The notes beneath the pieces are model-generated. The model was not told where the DNA came from, ran no database searches, and saw nothing but the letters and a program-made list of their open reading frames with translations. A DNA stretch of 64,000 nt from Acetobacteraceae bacterium (GTDB taxonomy: Bacteria > Pseudomonadota > Alphaproteobacteria > Acetobacterales > Acetobacteraceae), in NCBI GenBank assembly GCA_947455205.1, contig CANGNF010000003.1, positions 62,001 through 126,000 of the forward strand, in the 5' to 3' direction. This document shows positions 51,101-59,963 of this stretch, piece by piece. The position numbers were made by a program, and so were the translations under genes. Positions within the stretch are counted from its first letter, which is position 1, and every line of letters starts with the position of its first letter.

Positions 51101-52919
51101 CGGCCGCGGCAGCTATGGCCCCGACGGCGCTGCGCTGGGCCTGCGCGGGGTGATGGTGGATATCGACCGACGCAAGCGGATCGAGGCTGAACTGCGCGAC
51201 AGCCATGACCAGCTGGAGCAACGTGTCGCGGAACGTACCCATGCGCTGACCCTGGCGGCCAGCGAGCTGACTGCCGAGATGCGCCGTCGCGAACAGGCCC
51301 AATCCGCCCTGGTTCAGGCGCAGAAGCTGGAGGCGCTGGGCCAGCTGACCAGCGGCATCGCGCACGACTTCAACAACGTGCTCGCGGCGGTACTGGGCAG
51401 CCTGAAGCTGATTCGTCGGCGCGCCCCGGAAGGCGAGCCGATTGCCGAGCTGGCCCGAAACGGCGAAGCCGCTGCCAATCGCGCGGCCACGCTGGTGCGC
51501 CGGCTGATGGCCTTTGCCCGGCGAGAGGATCTGGCCCCGGCAGCGCTGGACCCCACCGCGGTATTGGCCGAGGCCGAAACCCTGGTGCGTCACGCCGTGG
51601 GCGCCGGGGTGCAGGTGGTGACGAAGGTACCGGCTGGCATCTGGCCGCTGGTGGTGGACGCCCACCAGTTGGAGGTGGCGCTGCTGAACCTGGCGGTCAA
51701 CGCCCGCGACGCGATGCAGGGCCGCGGCCAGGTCAAGCTGGCGGCACGCAACGCCCCGGCGGAAAGCCTTGCGGCCCGTCCGCTCGGACTGCGTCCCAAC
51801 ATCGACTACGTGGTGCTGAGCATGCACGACAATGGCCCGGGCATGCCGCCCGATGTGCTGGCGCGTGCCACCGAGGCCTTCTTCACCACCAAGCCGCGCG
51901 GCCACGGCACCGGGCTGGGCCTGGCCATGGTGCAGACCTATGCGCGCCAGTCAGGCGGCGCGCTGCATATCGAAAGCACCACCGGCGAGGGCACCACGGT
52001 GGAGCTATGGTTGCCGCGGGGCGCGGAGATGCCGCAGCCCAACGTGGACGGCGGCAGCGAGGAGCTGGACGACGCCCTGCACGGCAACGCCACCATCCTG
52101 GTGGTGGACGACGACGAGCAGGTTCGGCTCGTCGTCGCCACCACGCTGCGCGACCTGGGCTACACCGTGCTGGAAGCCAACAGCGCCGACACCGCCATGG
52201 TGCAGGCGCTGGCCGCGCCCCGGCTGGACCTGATGCTGACCGACGTGGTGATGCCCGGCGGCGACGGGCCTGAGCTGGCGGCCCGGCTGCGCGCCGCGCT
52301 GCCCGGCGTACCCGTGCTGTTCGTCACCGGCTTCGCCGGCGACCACAAGATGAGCGGCGAGGTGGTGCTGGTGAAGCCCTACCCCGTGGCCCAGTTGGCG
52401 TTCCAGGTCCTGGTTGCGCTCGGCCGGGTGCAGCCGCCGGACCGGATACTGCGGCAGCTGCGCCTGCCTGTCGTGCGGCACGCCTACCTGGGTTGGCGGG
52501 TGCTGCGGCAGGCGGCGGGACCTGACCGGCTGCCCAGGCCGGATGCAGCGGAGATGACCGCGCTGGCCGCCCTGCCGGATGCCTTCACGGTCAAGGTGAC
52601 GTGGTCAAGCGACGGCACGCCCGTACTGCGGTACGACAGCTTCGGCCGTGCGCTGGCCCAACGGCTGGGCAGCACCCTGGCCGGCAGTCTGGTCGGCGAC
52701 GATGCCGGGGACGGCGACCTGTTCCAGGGGCTGGCCGCCATGTATCGCCTCTGCGCCGTGCAGTCGGCGCCGGTTTCGGACTATGCCCGGTACCAGTTCG
52801 ACGATCACGCCGACCGCCTGCGCTTCGAACGGCTGGTGCTGCCGCTGGCCGCGGATGGCGGCAGGCGCGTGACCATGTTGCTGGGCCTGGCGCTGTTCGA
52901 GGACCCGGCGCAGCACTGA
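48144..52919 (+). CDS. Large membrane-bound hybrid histidine kinase: Cache-like, five PAS, HisKA, HATPase, REC, PAS_5-like
   Basis: 1591 aa. TM1 at about 46-66, extracytoplasmic sensor to about 310, TM2 ([20 protein letters not shown]). Then five PAS/PAC units beginning near [10 protein letters not shown] (390), [15 protein letters not shown] (515), [13 protein letters not shown] (640), [17 protein letters not shown] (770) and [15 protein letters not shown] (895), a coiled coil, HisKA with [14 protein letters not shown] (His near 1073), HATPase ([25 protein letters not shown]), a receiver (VVDDDEQ, phospho-Asp in [12 protein letters not shown] near 1366, VKPY) and a C-terminal PAS_5-like domain (about 1437-1591, [15 protein letters not shown]). 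An alternative start is ATG 48168. No separate response regulator is adjacent. Confidence 0.92.
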   Translation: MLFQAWRSMTNKGQQSGALATPRVTALAWALPPIGVGRRGQTLVAKLVLFALAIALPMLMLATGAIWQQRSADRAKAEAALVAQAHSTALLLDREFAGGERVLLALARSSRLVSGDITGFSNQMRDAAVATGALAINLVAAEGRVVLSTEFPPGQRPAMIGSASMLRTLETGRTVIGNLFVRPYDGSHAVGVTVPVRCPAGVGEAPARCALGLVIPRARMLAALTEQRLPPSAFAAVLDRENLIVARSSRDAEFVGTRPAQSLLDAMLQPAGMIPFAYVSLEGRRVVAAYAQAPESGYRVKIVVPEEIFDAPLLATLWPTLLAGMLLLAASLALGVASARRIAAAFSTLGAADLPERPTRVGLRELDDLADALSRKAGARARAMAELRSLFDASPVGMVRCDAGGRVYEANAAFLRIVGMSRAELEAGRVKWDQLTPPEWIGRDEAAIAEAARTGACAPYQKEYVRPDGTRVPALVFFAFEGTASGRAAAFVVDLSPWGATEAALVRVQEQMRLAIDGAGMFFWDANLVTGEVEWSPGLEQTCAMQPGSFGGTMEAFRALVRPEDLPRVEAALAAANAGNPPYEAEYRILRADGAERWLTLRTHVLPGSDGRLSRCIGINRDVTDRKLAEPALRASEERFRSVSDATPDVIYISSVVEGRVEYLSPSFETIWGEPRDAIMADRSRWIDLLHEDDRAAAVAQKARFLAEATAPMSMEYRIRRASDGAVRHIRDTAVPIRDAVGQVVSVAGVAHDDTDRRQAEMAGAASASLFRSVAEAMPAMIFVADAEGRNTFTNARMQQYTGLTAEELAADAWRRIVHPDDLALTLARWQRSVSTGEPYETEYRLRRKDGAWRWHLARSVLDHDDQGAIIRWLGAAIDVDDRHAAAGALNQAQEGLRLAVEAAELGIWNCDLRDGTAQASARCAELYGLAPDETLDLERLLAALHPDDQAVTEAAIATALAEHDRYDVEHRVLLAEGEIRWRRATGRGSYGPDGAALGLRGVMVDIDRRKRIEAELRDSHDQLEQRVAERTHALTLAASELTAEMRRREQAQSALVQAQKLEALGQLTSGIAHDFNNVLAAVLGSLKLIRRRAPEGEPIAELARNGEAAANRAATLVRRLMAFARREDLAPAALDPTAVLAEAETLVRHAVGAGVQVVTKVPAGIWPLVVDAHQLEVALLNLAVNARDAMQGRGQVKLAARNAPAESLAARPLGLRPNIDYVVLSMHDNGPGMPPDVLARATEAFFTTKPRGHGTGLGLAMVQTYARQSGGALHIESTTGEGTTVELWLPRGAEMPQPNVDGGSEELDDALHGNATILVVDDDEQVRLVVATTLRDLGYTVLEANSADTAMVQALAAPRLDLMLTDVVMPGGDGPELAARLRAALPGVPVLFVTGFAGDHKMSGEVVLVKPYPVAQLAFQVLVALGRVQPPDRILRQLRLPVVRHAYLGWRVLRQAAGPDRLPRPDAAEMTALAALPDAFTVKVTWSSDGTPVLRYDSFGRALAQRLGSTLAGSLVGDDAGDGDLFQGLAAMYRLCAVQSAPVSDYARYQFDDHADRLRFERLVLPLAADGGRRVTMLLGLALFEDPAQH

Positions 52920-53213
52920 GCGCTGGCGGAGGCGCATTCGCGCTACGCGTGCTGCGTCGGTGGAGGCAGGCAGGGAAAGTTGAGGGGAACGTCAGCGCCG
53001 TCCGCTCGCCCACCGATCCGTCTCGGATGCGACCTACGCTCATCCCACCGAGTCGTGGCGCCCATCCGAACCAGCGGCTCGGGTGGTCGGGTCGCAATTC
53101 AGTTCTCGGCCGCACGGTCACGCATCCGCGCTTCGTGATGTCGCTCCGCCCCCCGGAAGTGGTTCCGTATCTGGCCCGCCGCCTCCAGCGGTGCGGCCAC
53201 GGAACGCGACGGC
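52920..53213. other. Intergenic region before the DUF4157 gene
   Basis: 294 nt; no conserved ORF, terminator or clear promoter recognised. Confidence 0.35.
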
Positions 53214-55490
53214 ATGTTCGCAGCACCGCAACCCAAGCCTGCCCCGGCGCCCAGCCGCCCCGCCAGCGCCAACGTCGGCGCCCCGTTGAAGCCCCGCCCG
53301 GTCACCGCCCTGGCGCGCGACTTCAGCGTGCTGCGCATCGCCGCCGCCGACGACCCGTTGGAGCGTGAGGCTGATCGGTTGGCGGACCAGGTGCTGCGCG
53401 CCACCGCCGACAACCGCCGGGCCAGCCTATCGCCGCCGCACCTGGCCCGGCAATGTGCCGCCTGCGCCGAGCAGGACGAGGAGACGCTGCTGCACCGGCA
53501 GGCCAGCGCCGCGGCGCCCCTCGGGCCAGCGCCGTCCAGTGTGCATGCCGTGCTGCACGCGCCCGGCCAGCCGCTGGACAGCGGCGTGCGCAGCCTGTTC
53601 GAGCCGCGCTTCGGCCATGACTTCAGCCAGGTGGTTGTCCATACCGGCGCGGCGGCCGAGCACTCGGCCCGGCAGGTCGGCGCGCTGGCGTACACCGTTG
53701 GCCACCACATCGTGTTCGGCGCCGGCCGCTATGCGCCGAAATCCACCGCTGGGCAGCGCCTGCTGGCCCATGAACTGGCGCATGTGGTGCAGCAATCCGG
53801 CGGTGGCGTTGCGCTGCAGCGGGAAGTGGAGAAGCGCATCTGCGTCCCCGGCCTGGCGGCCGATGACCTGGCCTGCGCCGGCGTCCGGGCAGCCGCCACG
53901 GCGCCGGGGGTCATGCTCTCGGCCGCCGCCCTTGGCGCGCCGCCGGCGGGCCTGGGGCTGCGGGTGCCGGTCCACCCGCAGGCGGTCAGCGGGATCCATG
54001 AATGGAACAGCGACGACGCGGTGCCCGAGGGCCGTGCCAACAACCACAACCGCTTCACCGTCGGCGGCTTCAGGTTGCAGCAGATCTGCGCCATCGATGC
54101 CGAGGGCACTGCGCGGGTCATGGTCTACTTCGCCACCGGCGGCGCCACGCCGCTGGCCGTGGGGCCGAATTCGCTGCAGCTTTTCGTGCTGACCCATGGC
54201 GGCACGCTGACGGCGCGTGCCGGCAACGCCGATGGTCTGGACCAGCCGCGCGGCCTGGCCACCGGGACGCTGCCCGCAGCGCCGGATGCCTTCAGCGAGG
54301 AACCGCAGATCTACTACCTGGCGCCCAGGCTGCCCGGCTACGACGTGGTCGAGCCGCCGCCGCAGCCGTTCAGGATCGGCATCTACCTGATGCAGCCCTA
54401 TCTGCGGCGGTTGCCCGGGGGCAAGTTCGCGGTGCTCTACTACGTCGCGTCGCGGCAGATGACCAAGTTCGGCGCCAGGTTCCGCACGGAATACGTGGTT
54501 GGCCCGGAATGGCTGGGCTACTTCCGGTCTCGCGCGGATTACTACGCCGGAATCGCCGAACTGGCCTTCCTGACGCCGGGCGGGGAAAGCGCGCCGCCCG
54601 ACTATGTGGTGCGCAGCGCGCGCTACATCATGGGCGTGCTGCACAACGACCCCGAGCGTGCCCGAGAGGGGCTGCGCGCCTGGAAGGCGGCTGCCGAAGA
54701 CCCTGGTTGGTGGTTGCAGGTGGCCGCGGGCTACGCCGGCGCGGCCCAGCCGGCGCCACGCGTCACCACCCCGACGCTTGAAGTGGTGCCAAGCCCCACC
54801 GGTGTGCCGGGCGGCGGCGGCCTGGCGCCACCGGTGCGCCCGGTGGCGCCGGTGCGGGTCGGCGGCGGAGCTTCCGGTGGCGGCGCGACCGCAACGGCGC
54901 AGGCCTTGGCGCCCGAGCCGTTGGTGGTGCCGCAGCCGGCGCCGAACCCGGCTGCGGTACCACGCACCCGGCCCCAGGGCGTGCCCGGGTGGAACCGGGT
55001 GCCCGCGCCCGTCGCGCGAAGGGTGCCGCCACCCTCGCCGGCCGCCAGCGGTGCGGCCCAGGCCGCCGCCCAAGCATTGAGCCCGAAGGCGGCGGTGCCG
55101 GCGCCCCCTGCCGCGCCCGGCGCCTTGCCGGCCATCGGCACGGCGCCCAACCAGCGGCGGCAGGCGACGCAAACCTGCATCAACGCGGAACTGGACATCC
55201 TCCAGGCCGAGAAGGACCAGATCTGCAACAACATCCCGGGCGAGAGCTGCAGCCCTGCGAAGGTGAGCCCCAAGCGCCTGGCGCGGCAGCCGTGCTCGCG
55301 CATTCGCGCCCGCATCGCGGCGATCCAGGATTGCCTCAACATCCGCGAGGTGATCCAGCGGGACTGCTTCGGTGGCGTGCCCGACGCGGTACATGCGCGC
55401 GTCATGGGTGAACTTGCCGGCGGGCTCGCCGCCTGCTTGGCTCTGGAAGCGGTGAACTGCGCGCCGGGCCACCCGATGGCGAAGCTCTAA
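53214..55490 (+). CDS. DUF4157 (eCIS-core) protein with Cys-rich C-terminal domain; candidate polymorphic toxin
   Basis: 758 aa without a signal peptide. A disordered N-terminus carries the DUF4157 leader DDPLEREADRLADQVLRA, then the metallopeptidase-like core (about 115-195) with VRSLFEPRFGHDFSQVVVHT and the zinc motif LLAHELAHVVQQ (HELAH). Residues 205-505 are of unknown fold; 510-645 form a Pro/Ala-rich linker. The last 110 or so residues contain eight Cys, INAELDILQAEKDQIC and REVIQRDCFGGVPDAVH, resembling predicted toxin tips of polymorphic toxins (Ntox16-like is a guess). DUF4157 proteins are often cargo of extracellular contractile injection systems. An ankyrin gene follows after 1 nt. 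Confidence 0.85.
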   Translation: MFAAPQPKPAPAPSRPASANVGAPLKPRPVTALARDFSVLRIAAADDPLEREADRLADQVLRATADNRRASLSPPHLARQCAACAEQDEETLLHRQASAAAPLGPAPSSVHAVLHAPGQPLDSGVRSLFEPRFGHDFSQVVVHTGAAAEHSARQVGALAYTVGHHIVFGAGRYAPKSTAGQRLLAHELAHVVQQSGGGVALQREVEKRICVPGLAADDLACAGVRAAATAPGVMLSAAALGAPPAGLGLRVPVHPQAVSGIHEWNSDDAVPEGRANNHNRFTVGGFRLQQICAIDAEGTARVMVYFATGGATPLAVGPNSLQLFVLTHGGTLTARAGNADGLDQPRGLATGTLPAAPDAFSEEPQIYYLAPRLPGYDVVEPPPQPFRIGIYLMQPYLRRLPGGKFAVLYYVASRQMTKFGARFRTEYVVGPEWLGYFRSRADYYAGIAELAFLTPGGESAPPDYVVRSARYIMGVLHNDPERAREGLRAWKAAAEDPGWWLQVAAGYAGAAQPAPRVTTPTLEVVPSPTGVPGGGGLAPPVRPVAPVRVGGGASGGGATATAQALAPEPLVVPQPAPNPAAVPRTRPQGVPGWNRVPAPVARRVPPPSPAASGAAQAAAQALSPKAAVPAPPAAPGALPAIGTAPNQRRQATQTCINAELDILQAEKDQICNNIPGESCSPAKVSPKRLARQPCSRIRARIAAIQDCLNIREVIQRDCFGGVPDAVHARVMGELAGGLAACLALEAVNCAPGHPMAKL

Positions 55491-55491
55491 C

Positions 55492-56100
55492 ATGGCGACA
55501 GAATTGTTCGACGCGATCGCCGCCCACGACATGGTCCGCCTGACCGAAGCGCTGGCGGCGGGGGCCGATGCGAATGCGCTGGCGGCCGACGCCGTCGCCT
55601 GGCGGCCGCTGCACGCCGCGGTCGAGGAACTGGAGCATGGCGGCCCGCTGGCGGCCCTGCCCCTGCTGCTGCGCCATGGCGCCGCCGTGGACGGCTGGGA
55701 TGGCCGGCGCCAGGCGACGCCGCTGCTGATGGCGCTGTTCCGCGGCCAGGGCGACGCGGCGCGGCTGTTGCTGGAAGCCGGCGCGGACCCGAACGTGGTC
55801 GGCGCCGAGGGCGATACGCCGCTGCGCTGGTGCGTGGAGCAGGGCGACTGCGAAATGGCGGCGCTCCTGCTCGGCGCCGGCGCGGCCCGGAGCATGGATG
55901 AGGCCGGCGGGCCGAGCGGCGTGACCGCGCTTGGCCGCGCCGCCAGCCGAATTGATGTGACGATGCTGAAGCTGCTGCTGGCCGCCGGTGCCGACCCGGC
56001 TGCGCTGGACGCGGACCACCTGACGGCCCGGCAGCGCCTTTCGCGGACTACCGGCACCGACCCCGCCGCCTGGGCGGCTGCGGCGGCACTGCTTGGCTGA
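55492..56100 (+). CDS. Ankyrin-repeat protein, candidate immunity protein
   Basis: 202 aa made of about five ankyrin repeats: LTEALAAGADANALA, RPLHAAVEEL, ARLLLEAGADPNVVGAEGDT, PLRWCVEQGDCEMAALLLGA and TMLKLLLAAGADPAALDADH. No signal peptide; cytosolic. It begins one base after the stop of the DUF4157 gene, so the two are co-translated. Ankyrin proteins directly after polymorphic toxins are a known immunity-protein class; the function here is inferred from that context. Confidence 0.9.
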   Translation: MATELFDAIAAHDMVRLTEALAAGADANALAADAVAWRPLHAAVEELEHGGPLAALPLLLRHGAAVDGWDGRRQATPLLMALFRGQGDAARLLLEAGADPNVVGAEGDTPLRWCVEQGDCEMAALLLGAGAARSMDEAGGPSGVTALGRAASRIDVTMLKLLLAAGADPAALDADHLTARQRLSRTTGTDPAAWAAAAALLG

Positions 56101-56360
56101 GACGGCGGCTGGGGGTTTCGGGCGGCGGGCGTTCCCGGCGGTGCCGTCCAACGCCCGGAGCGCTCGCTCTGGCAGGAGCGGGTCTTCGCTTTACTCACCG
56201 GCTTCCCGGCGCGCGCCGGACTACCCCCGCTCCCCATTTCGCCAGGCGTGCGGTATGCTTTCGCTCCCGACGGCGCGCGTGCCACCCGCCGTGCATCGGT
56301 CGGACCCGCTCAAGCGTCCCCGCCACGCGCTGACCCTACTTTCCCAAAGGAGTGCCGCCC

Positions 56361-56648
56361 TTGCTGTTCATGGTCGTCAGCGAACCGAAGCCCGAGCGGC
56401 CCAGCAGCGTCGTGCATCACCGCCAGGACTACTGGCGCTGGATCGAGCCGCTGATCGCCTCGGGAGAGGTGCGCTCGGTGCACGCCCGCGTCGGCCGTGG
56501 CGCCGTGGTGCTGTTTGACGTGCCCAGCAATGAAGGGCTCCATCGCCGGCTGAACGAATGGGCCGACATCATCCCGGCCACGTTCACCGTCTACCCGCTG
56601 GTGGACCCAGCGGCGGCGCAGGGCTTCCTGGCAACCCAGAAGGCCTGA
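56361..56648 (+). CDS. DUF3303/muconolactone-isomerase-like small protein
   Basis: 95 aa ferredoxin-like fold protein: LFMVVSEPKPERPSSV, then DYWRWIEPLIASGEVRSVHA and VVLFDVPSNEGLHRRLNEWA, ending FTVYPLVDPAAAQ. A TTG start at 56361 is chosen: AAAGGAG (56346-56352) is 8 nt upstream and it gives the typical MLFMV start; GTG 56352 would overlap the ribosome site. Such proteins resemble muconolactone delta-isomerase but usually lack proven activity. 97 nt ahead of the arylsulfatase, possibly a separate unit. Confidence 0.78.
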   Translation: MLFMVVSEPKPERPSSVVHHRQDYWRWIEPLIASGEVRSVHARVGRGAVVLFDVPSNEGLHRRLNEWADIIPATFTVYPLVDPAAAQGFLATQKA

Positions 56649-56745
56649 GCCCAGCCGACACCCCCACTGGCTGCGTACGCTGCGCGCCATTGCCAGTGGC
56701 CTGCCTCGGCCCCACTGTCCCGCCTCAAAGGCGGGAGGAACATCC

Positions 56746-59031
56746 ATGGCGGCACAAGGCGCGGGGCCAGGCACGGCCCGGTCCGGCAGGACCATCGGTG
56801 AATCCGGGCCGCAGTGGCCAGCGCCGCCCAGCCCGCCCAAGGGCGCACCGAACATCCTGCTGGTGCTGTTCGACGATGCTGGCTTCTCCGACTTCGGCTG
56901 CTTCGGCTCGCCGGTGAAGACGCCGACGATCGACCGCCTGGCCGCCGAGGGGCTGCGCTACACCGGCTTCCACACCACGGCGATGTGCTCCACCACGCGC
57001 ACCGCGCTGCTGACCGGGCGCAACCACCACTCCGCCGGCGTCGGCAGCCTGGCCAATTTCGACAGCGGCTACCCCGGCTATCGCGGCAAGATCAGCAAGG
57101 AAGCCGGGACGCTGGCGGAAATGCTGCGCCCGCATGGCTACCGCACCTACATGCTGGGCAAGTGGCACGTGACGCCGCTGACGGAAAGCGGCAGCACCGG
57201 GCCGTTCGATGGCTGGCCGCTGGCGCGCGGCTTCGACCGTTTCTACGGCTTCATGGACGCCGCCACCGACCAGTACACGCCGGAGCTGGTGCGCGACAAC
57301 TCGCCCATCCCGCCGCCCCGCACGCCGGAACAGGGCTACCACCTGACCGAGGACCTGGTGGACCAGGCCATCGGCTTCCTGGCCGGGCATGTCGCCGAGC
57401 GACCGGAGATGCCCTGGCTGTGCTGGCTGGCACTGGGCGCCGTGCATGCGCCGCACCAGGCGCCGGCGGAGCTCATCCGCAGCTACGACCCCGTCTTCGC
57501 CGCCGGCTGGGATGTGGAGCGCGAGCGCCGGCTGGCGAAGCAGCAGGCGCTGGGCGTGGTGCCCCCCGGCACCGCGCTGCCGCCACGCAACGACGACGTG
57601 CGGCCCTGGGACAGCTACCCGCCGGAGCAGCAGCGCTACCTCACCCGGCTGCAATCGGCCTTCGCGGGCATGATGGACCATGCCGACCAGCAGCTGGCGC
57701 GCCTCATCGGTTTCCTGGAGACCACCGGTCTGCGCGAGGACACGCTGGTGCTGGTGCTGTCCGACAATGGCGGCAGCCAGGAAGGCGGGCCGCTCGGCGG
57801 CGTCAACCTGCTGGGCCCGCGCAACCTGCGGGACGAGCCGATGGCGGAGAAGCTGGCGCGCATCGACGATATCGGCGCCCCCGGCAGCTACGCCAACTAT
57901 CCGCTGGGCTGGGGCATGGCCTCCAACACGCCGCTGCGGCGGTACAAGCAGAACACCCATGGCGGCGGCATCCGCGATCCCCTGGTGATGTCCTGGCCGC
58001 GCGGCATTCCGGCGCGGGGCGAGTTGCGCCACCAGTTCGTCCACGCCTGCGACATGGCGCCGACGCTGCTGGAGCTGGTCGGCGTGGCGCCGCCCGAGGC
58101 GGTGAACGGGGTGAAGCAGATGCCGCTGGAAGGCATCAGCTTTGCCGCCAGCCTGCGCGACCCGACGGCACCCTCCAAGCCCACGCCGCAGTACTTCGAG
58201 ATGTTCGGCCACCGCGGCATCGTCCACCAAGGCTGGAAGGCGGTGGCCTACCACCCGCCCGAGACGCCGTATGAGGACGACCGCTGGGAGCTGTTCCACC
58301 TGGCCGAGGACTTCAACGAGACCCGCGACCTGGCCGCGACCCACCCGGCAAAGCTGGCGGAGTTGCAGGCGCTGTGGTGGGAGGAAGCCGAGAAGCACCA
58401 GGTGCTGCCGCTGGACGACCGGTTCCGCCAGCGCTTCGCCGAGAACGCCGCGCGCTTCCATGGCGCCCGCAAGCGCTACGTGTTCCACGCCGGCGTCGGC
58501 CATGTGCCGACCGAGGTTGCCCCCGACATCCGCAGCCGCAGCTACCGCATCGACGCGCACGCGACCTTCGGCGAGCGCGACAGCGGCGTGCTGATCGCGC
58601 ATGGCGACAGTTCCTCCGGCTACAGCCTGCACCTGGAAGACGGCACCCTGGTGCACGACATGAACATCGGCGGCGAGCATGTGCTGCTGCGCGCGACACG
58701 CCCGGTGCCGCCGGGGCCGCATGTGGTGGGGCTGCGGGTACGCCGGCTGAGCCGCGAGCCGAAGCCGACCATCGCCACCGGCCCCGGCCTGAGCGAGTTC
58801 ACCCTGCTGATCGACGGCCAGCCCGCCGGGGTGGGGCAATCCCGCCTGGGCTTCTTCAACTTCGTCAGCTGGGCGGGGCTGGATATCGGCTGCAACCGCG
58901 GCTCGTCCGTCTCCGGGCATGAGGGCGCCTTCGCCTTCACCGGCCGGCTGGCCAAGGTGGAGGTGGTGATGGACGACGACCAGGCACTCGATGGCGACAG
59001 CCTCGGCGCCGCCGAACTGGCCCGCGAATGA
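56746..59031 (+). CDS. Arylsulfatase (large, formylglycine-type)
   Basis: 761 aa. Metal site NILLVLFDDAGFSDFGCFG near residue 35, then TTAMCSTTRTALLTGRNHHS: the formylglycine Cys is in C-S-T-T-R, with Thr where Pro or Ala is usual. YMLGKWHVTPL and LVLVLSDNGGSQEGGP complete the active site. The C-terminal region from about 610 adds a beta-sandwich. No signal peptide, so cytoplasmic despite its similarity to periplasmic arylsulfatases. Its stop overlaps the next Bug gene as ATGA, linking sulfate-ester hydrolysis to import. Confidence 0.92.
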   Translation: MAAQGAGPGTARSGRTIGESGPQWPAPPSPPKGAPNILLVLFDDAGFSDFGCFGSPVKTPTIDRLAAEGLRYTGFHTTAMCSTTRTALLTGRNHHSAGVGSLANFDSGYPGYRGKISKEAGTLAEMLRPHGYRTYMLGKWHVTPLTESGSTGPFDGWPLARGFDRFYGFMDAATDQYTPELVRDNSPIPPPRTPEQGYHLTEDLVDQAIGFLAGHVAERPEMPWLCWLALGAVHAPHQAPAELIRSYDPVFAAGWDVERERRLAKQQALGVVPPGTALPPRNDDVRPWDSYPPEQQRYLTRLQSAFAGMMDHADQQLARLIGFLETTGLREDTLVLVLSDNGGSQEGGPLGGVNLLGPRNLRDEPMAEKLARIDDIGAPGSYANYPLGWGMASNTPLRRYKQNTHGGGIRDPLVMSWPRGIPARGELRHQFVHACDMAPTLLELVGVAPPEAVNGVKQMPLEGISFAASLRDPTAPSKPTPQYFEMFGHRGIVHQGWKAVAYHPPETPYEDDRWELFHLAEDFNETRDLAATHPAKLAELQALWWEEAEKHQVLPLDDRFRQRFAENAARFHGARKRYVFHAGVGHVPTEVAPDIRSRSYRIDAHATFGERDSGVLIAHGDSSSGYSLHLEDGTLVHDMNIGGEHVLLRATRPVPPGPHVVGLRVRRLSREPKPTIATGPGLSEFTLLIDGQPAGVGQSRLGFFNFVSWAGLDIGCNRGSSVSGHEGAFAFTGRLAKVEVVMDDDQALDGDSLGAAELARE

Positions 59032-59963
59032 GGGCGCTCCTTGGCCTGCTCGCGCTGCTGGCCGCAGCGCCGGCGCTGGCGCAGCCCTATCCCACGCGGC
59101 CGCCGGGGGTGATCGTCAACTTCCCGCCCGGCGGCGTGACCGACCTGGTCGGCCGCGCGCTGGCCGCCGCCATGGCCGCGCCGCTGGGCCAGCCGCTCGT
59201 GGTGCAGAACCGCGGCGGCGCTGGCGGCGCGATCGGCGCCGGCGCCATCGCCGCCGCGCCGCATGACGGCTACACGCTCGGCTTCATCGCCACCGCGGCG
59301 CTGACCACCCTGCCGCACATGCGCTCGCAGCCCTATGGCGCCGAGAGCTTCGACTACCTGTGCCAGACCTTCGACGTGCCGGTGTACCTGCTGGTGGCGC
59401 CGGGCTCGCGCTTCCGCAGCGCCGCCGAGCTGGTGGCCGAGGCAAAGGCACGGCCGGGCGCGCTGAACTACGCCACGGTCGGCCCCGGCTCGCTGCCGCA
59501 TCTGGCGGCGCTGGACTTCGCCGCGCAGGCCGGCGTGGCGCTGACCCACATCCCCTACCAGGGCGAGGCCCCGGCCGTGACCGACCTGGTGGCTGGCCGG
59601 GTCGATGTCTATTTCGGTACCAGCTCGGTCGCCACCATCCACGAACTGCGCCGGCTTGGCGTGGCGGCACCGGCGCGCCTGGCGGAAAGCCCGGCAACGC
59701 CCACGCTGACCGAGCAGGGCTGGCCGGTGGTGTGGTCGGTCCTGGGCGGCCTGATCGCGCCGCGCGGCGTCGACGCCGCCATCCGCGCCCGGCTGGAGCA
59801 GGCCTGCGCCGCCGCGGTGCAGGCCCCGGCCTATCGCCAGGCGCTGGAGCAGCTGCGGGTGGGCTGGGCCCATGCGGGGGGTGAGGGGTTCCGCGCGATG
59901 ATCCTGGCGGAATCGGCCAAGAACCGCCGGCTGCTGCAAAGCTCCAACCTGGCGGTGGAGTGA
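59028..59963 (+). CDS. Bug family tripartite tricarboxylate transporter substrate-binding protein
   Basis: 311 aa. Signal peptide LLGLLALLAAAPALAQ, then VIVNFPPGGVTDLVGRALA (PPGGVTD loop), LVVQNRGGAGGAIGAGAIA and HIPYQGEAPAVTDLVAG. Start overlaps the arylsulfatase stop (ATGA at 59028-59031). Its coupling to a sulfatase parallels the pair at 22312-24743. Confidence 0.93.
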   Translation: MRALLGLLALLAAAPALAQPYPTRPPGVIVNFPPGGVTDLVGRALAAAMAAPLGQPLVVQNRGGAGGAIGAGAIAAAPHDGYTLGFIATAALTTLPHMRSQPYGAESFDYLCQTFDVPVYLLVAPGSRFRSAAELVAEAKARPGALNYATVGPGSLPHLAALDFAAQAGVALTHIPYQGEAPAVTDLVAGRVDVYFGTSSVATIHELRRLGVAAPARLAESPATPTLTEQGWPVVWSVLGGLIAPRGVDAAIRARLEQACAAAVQAPAYRQALEQLRVGWAHAGGEGFRAMILAESAKNRRLLQSSNLAVE

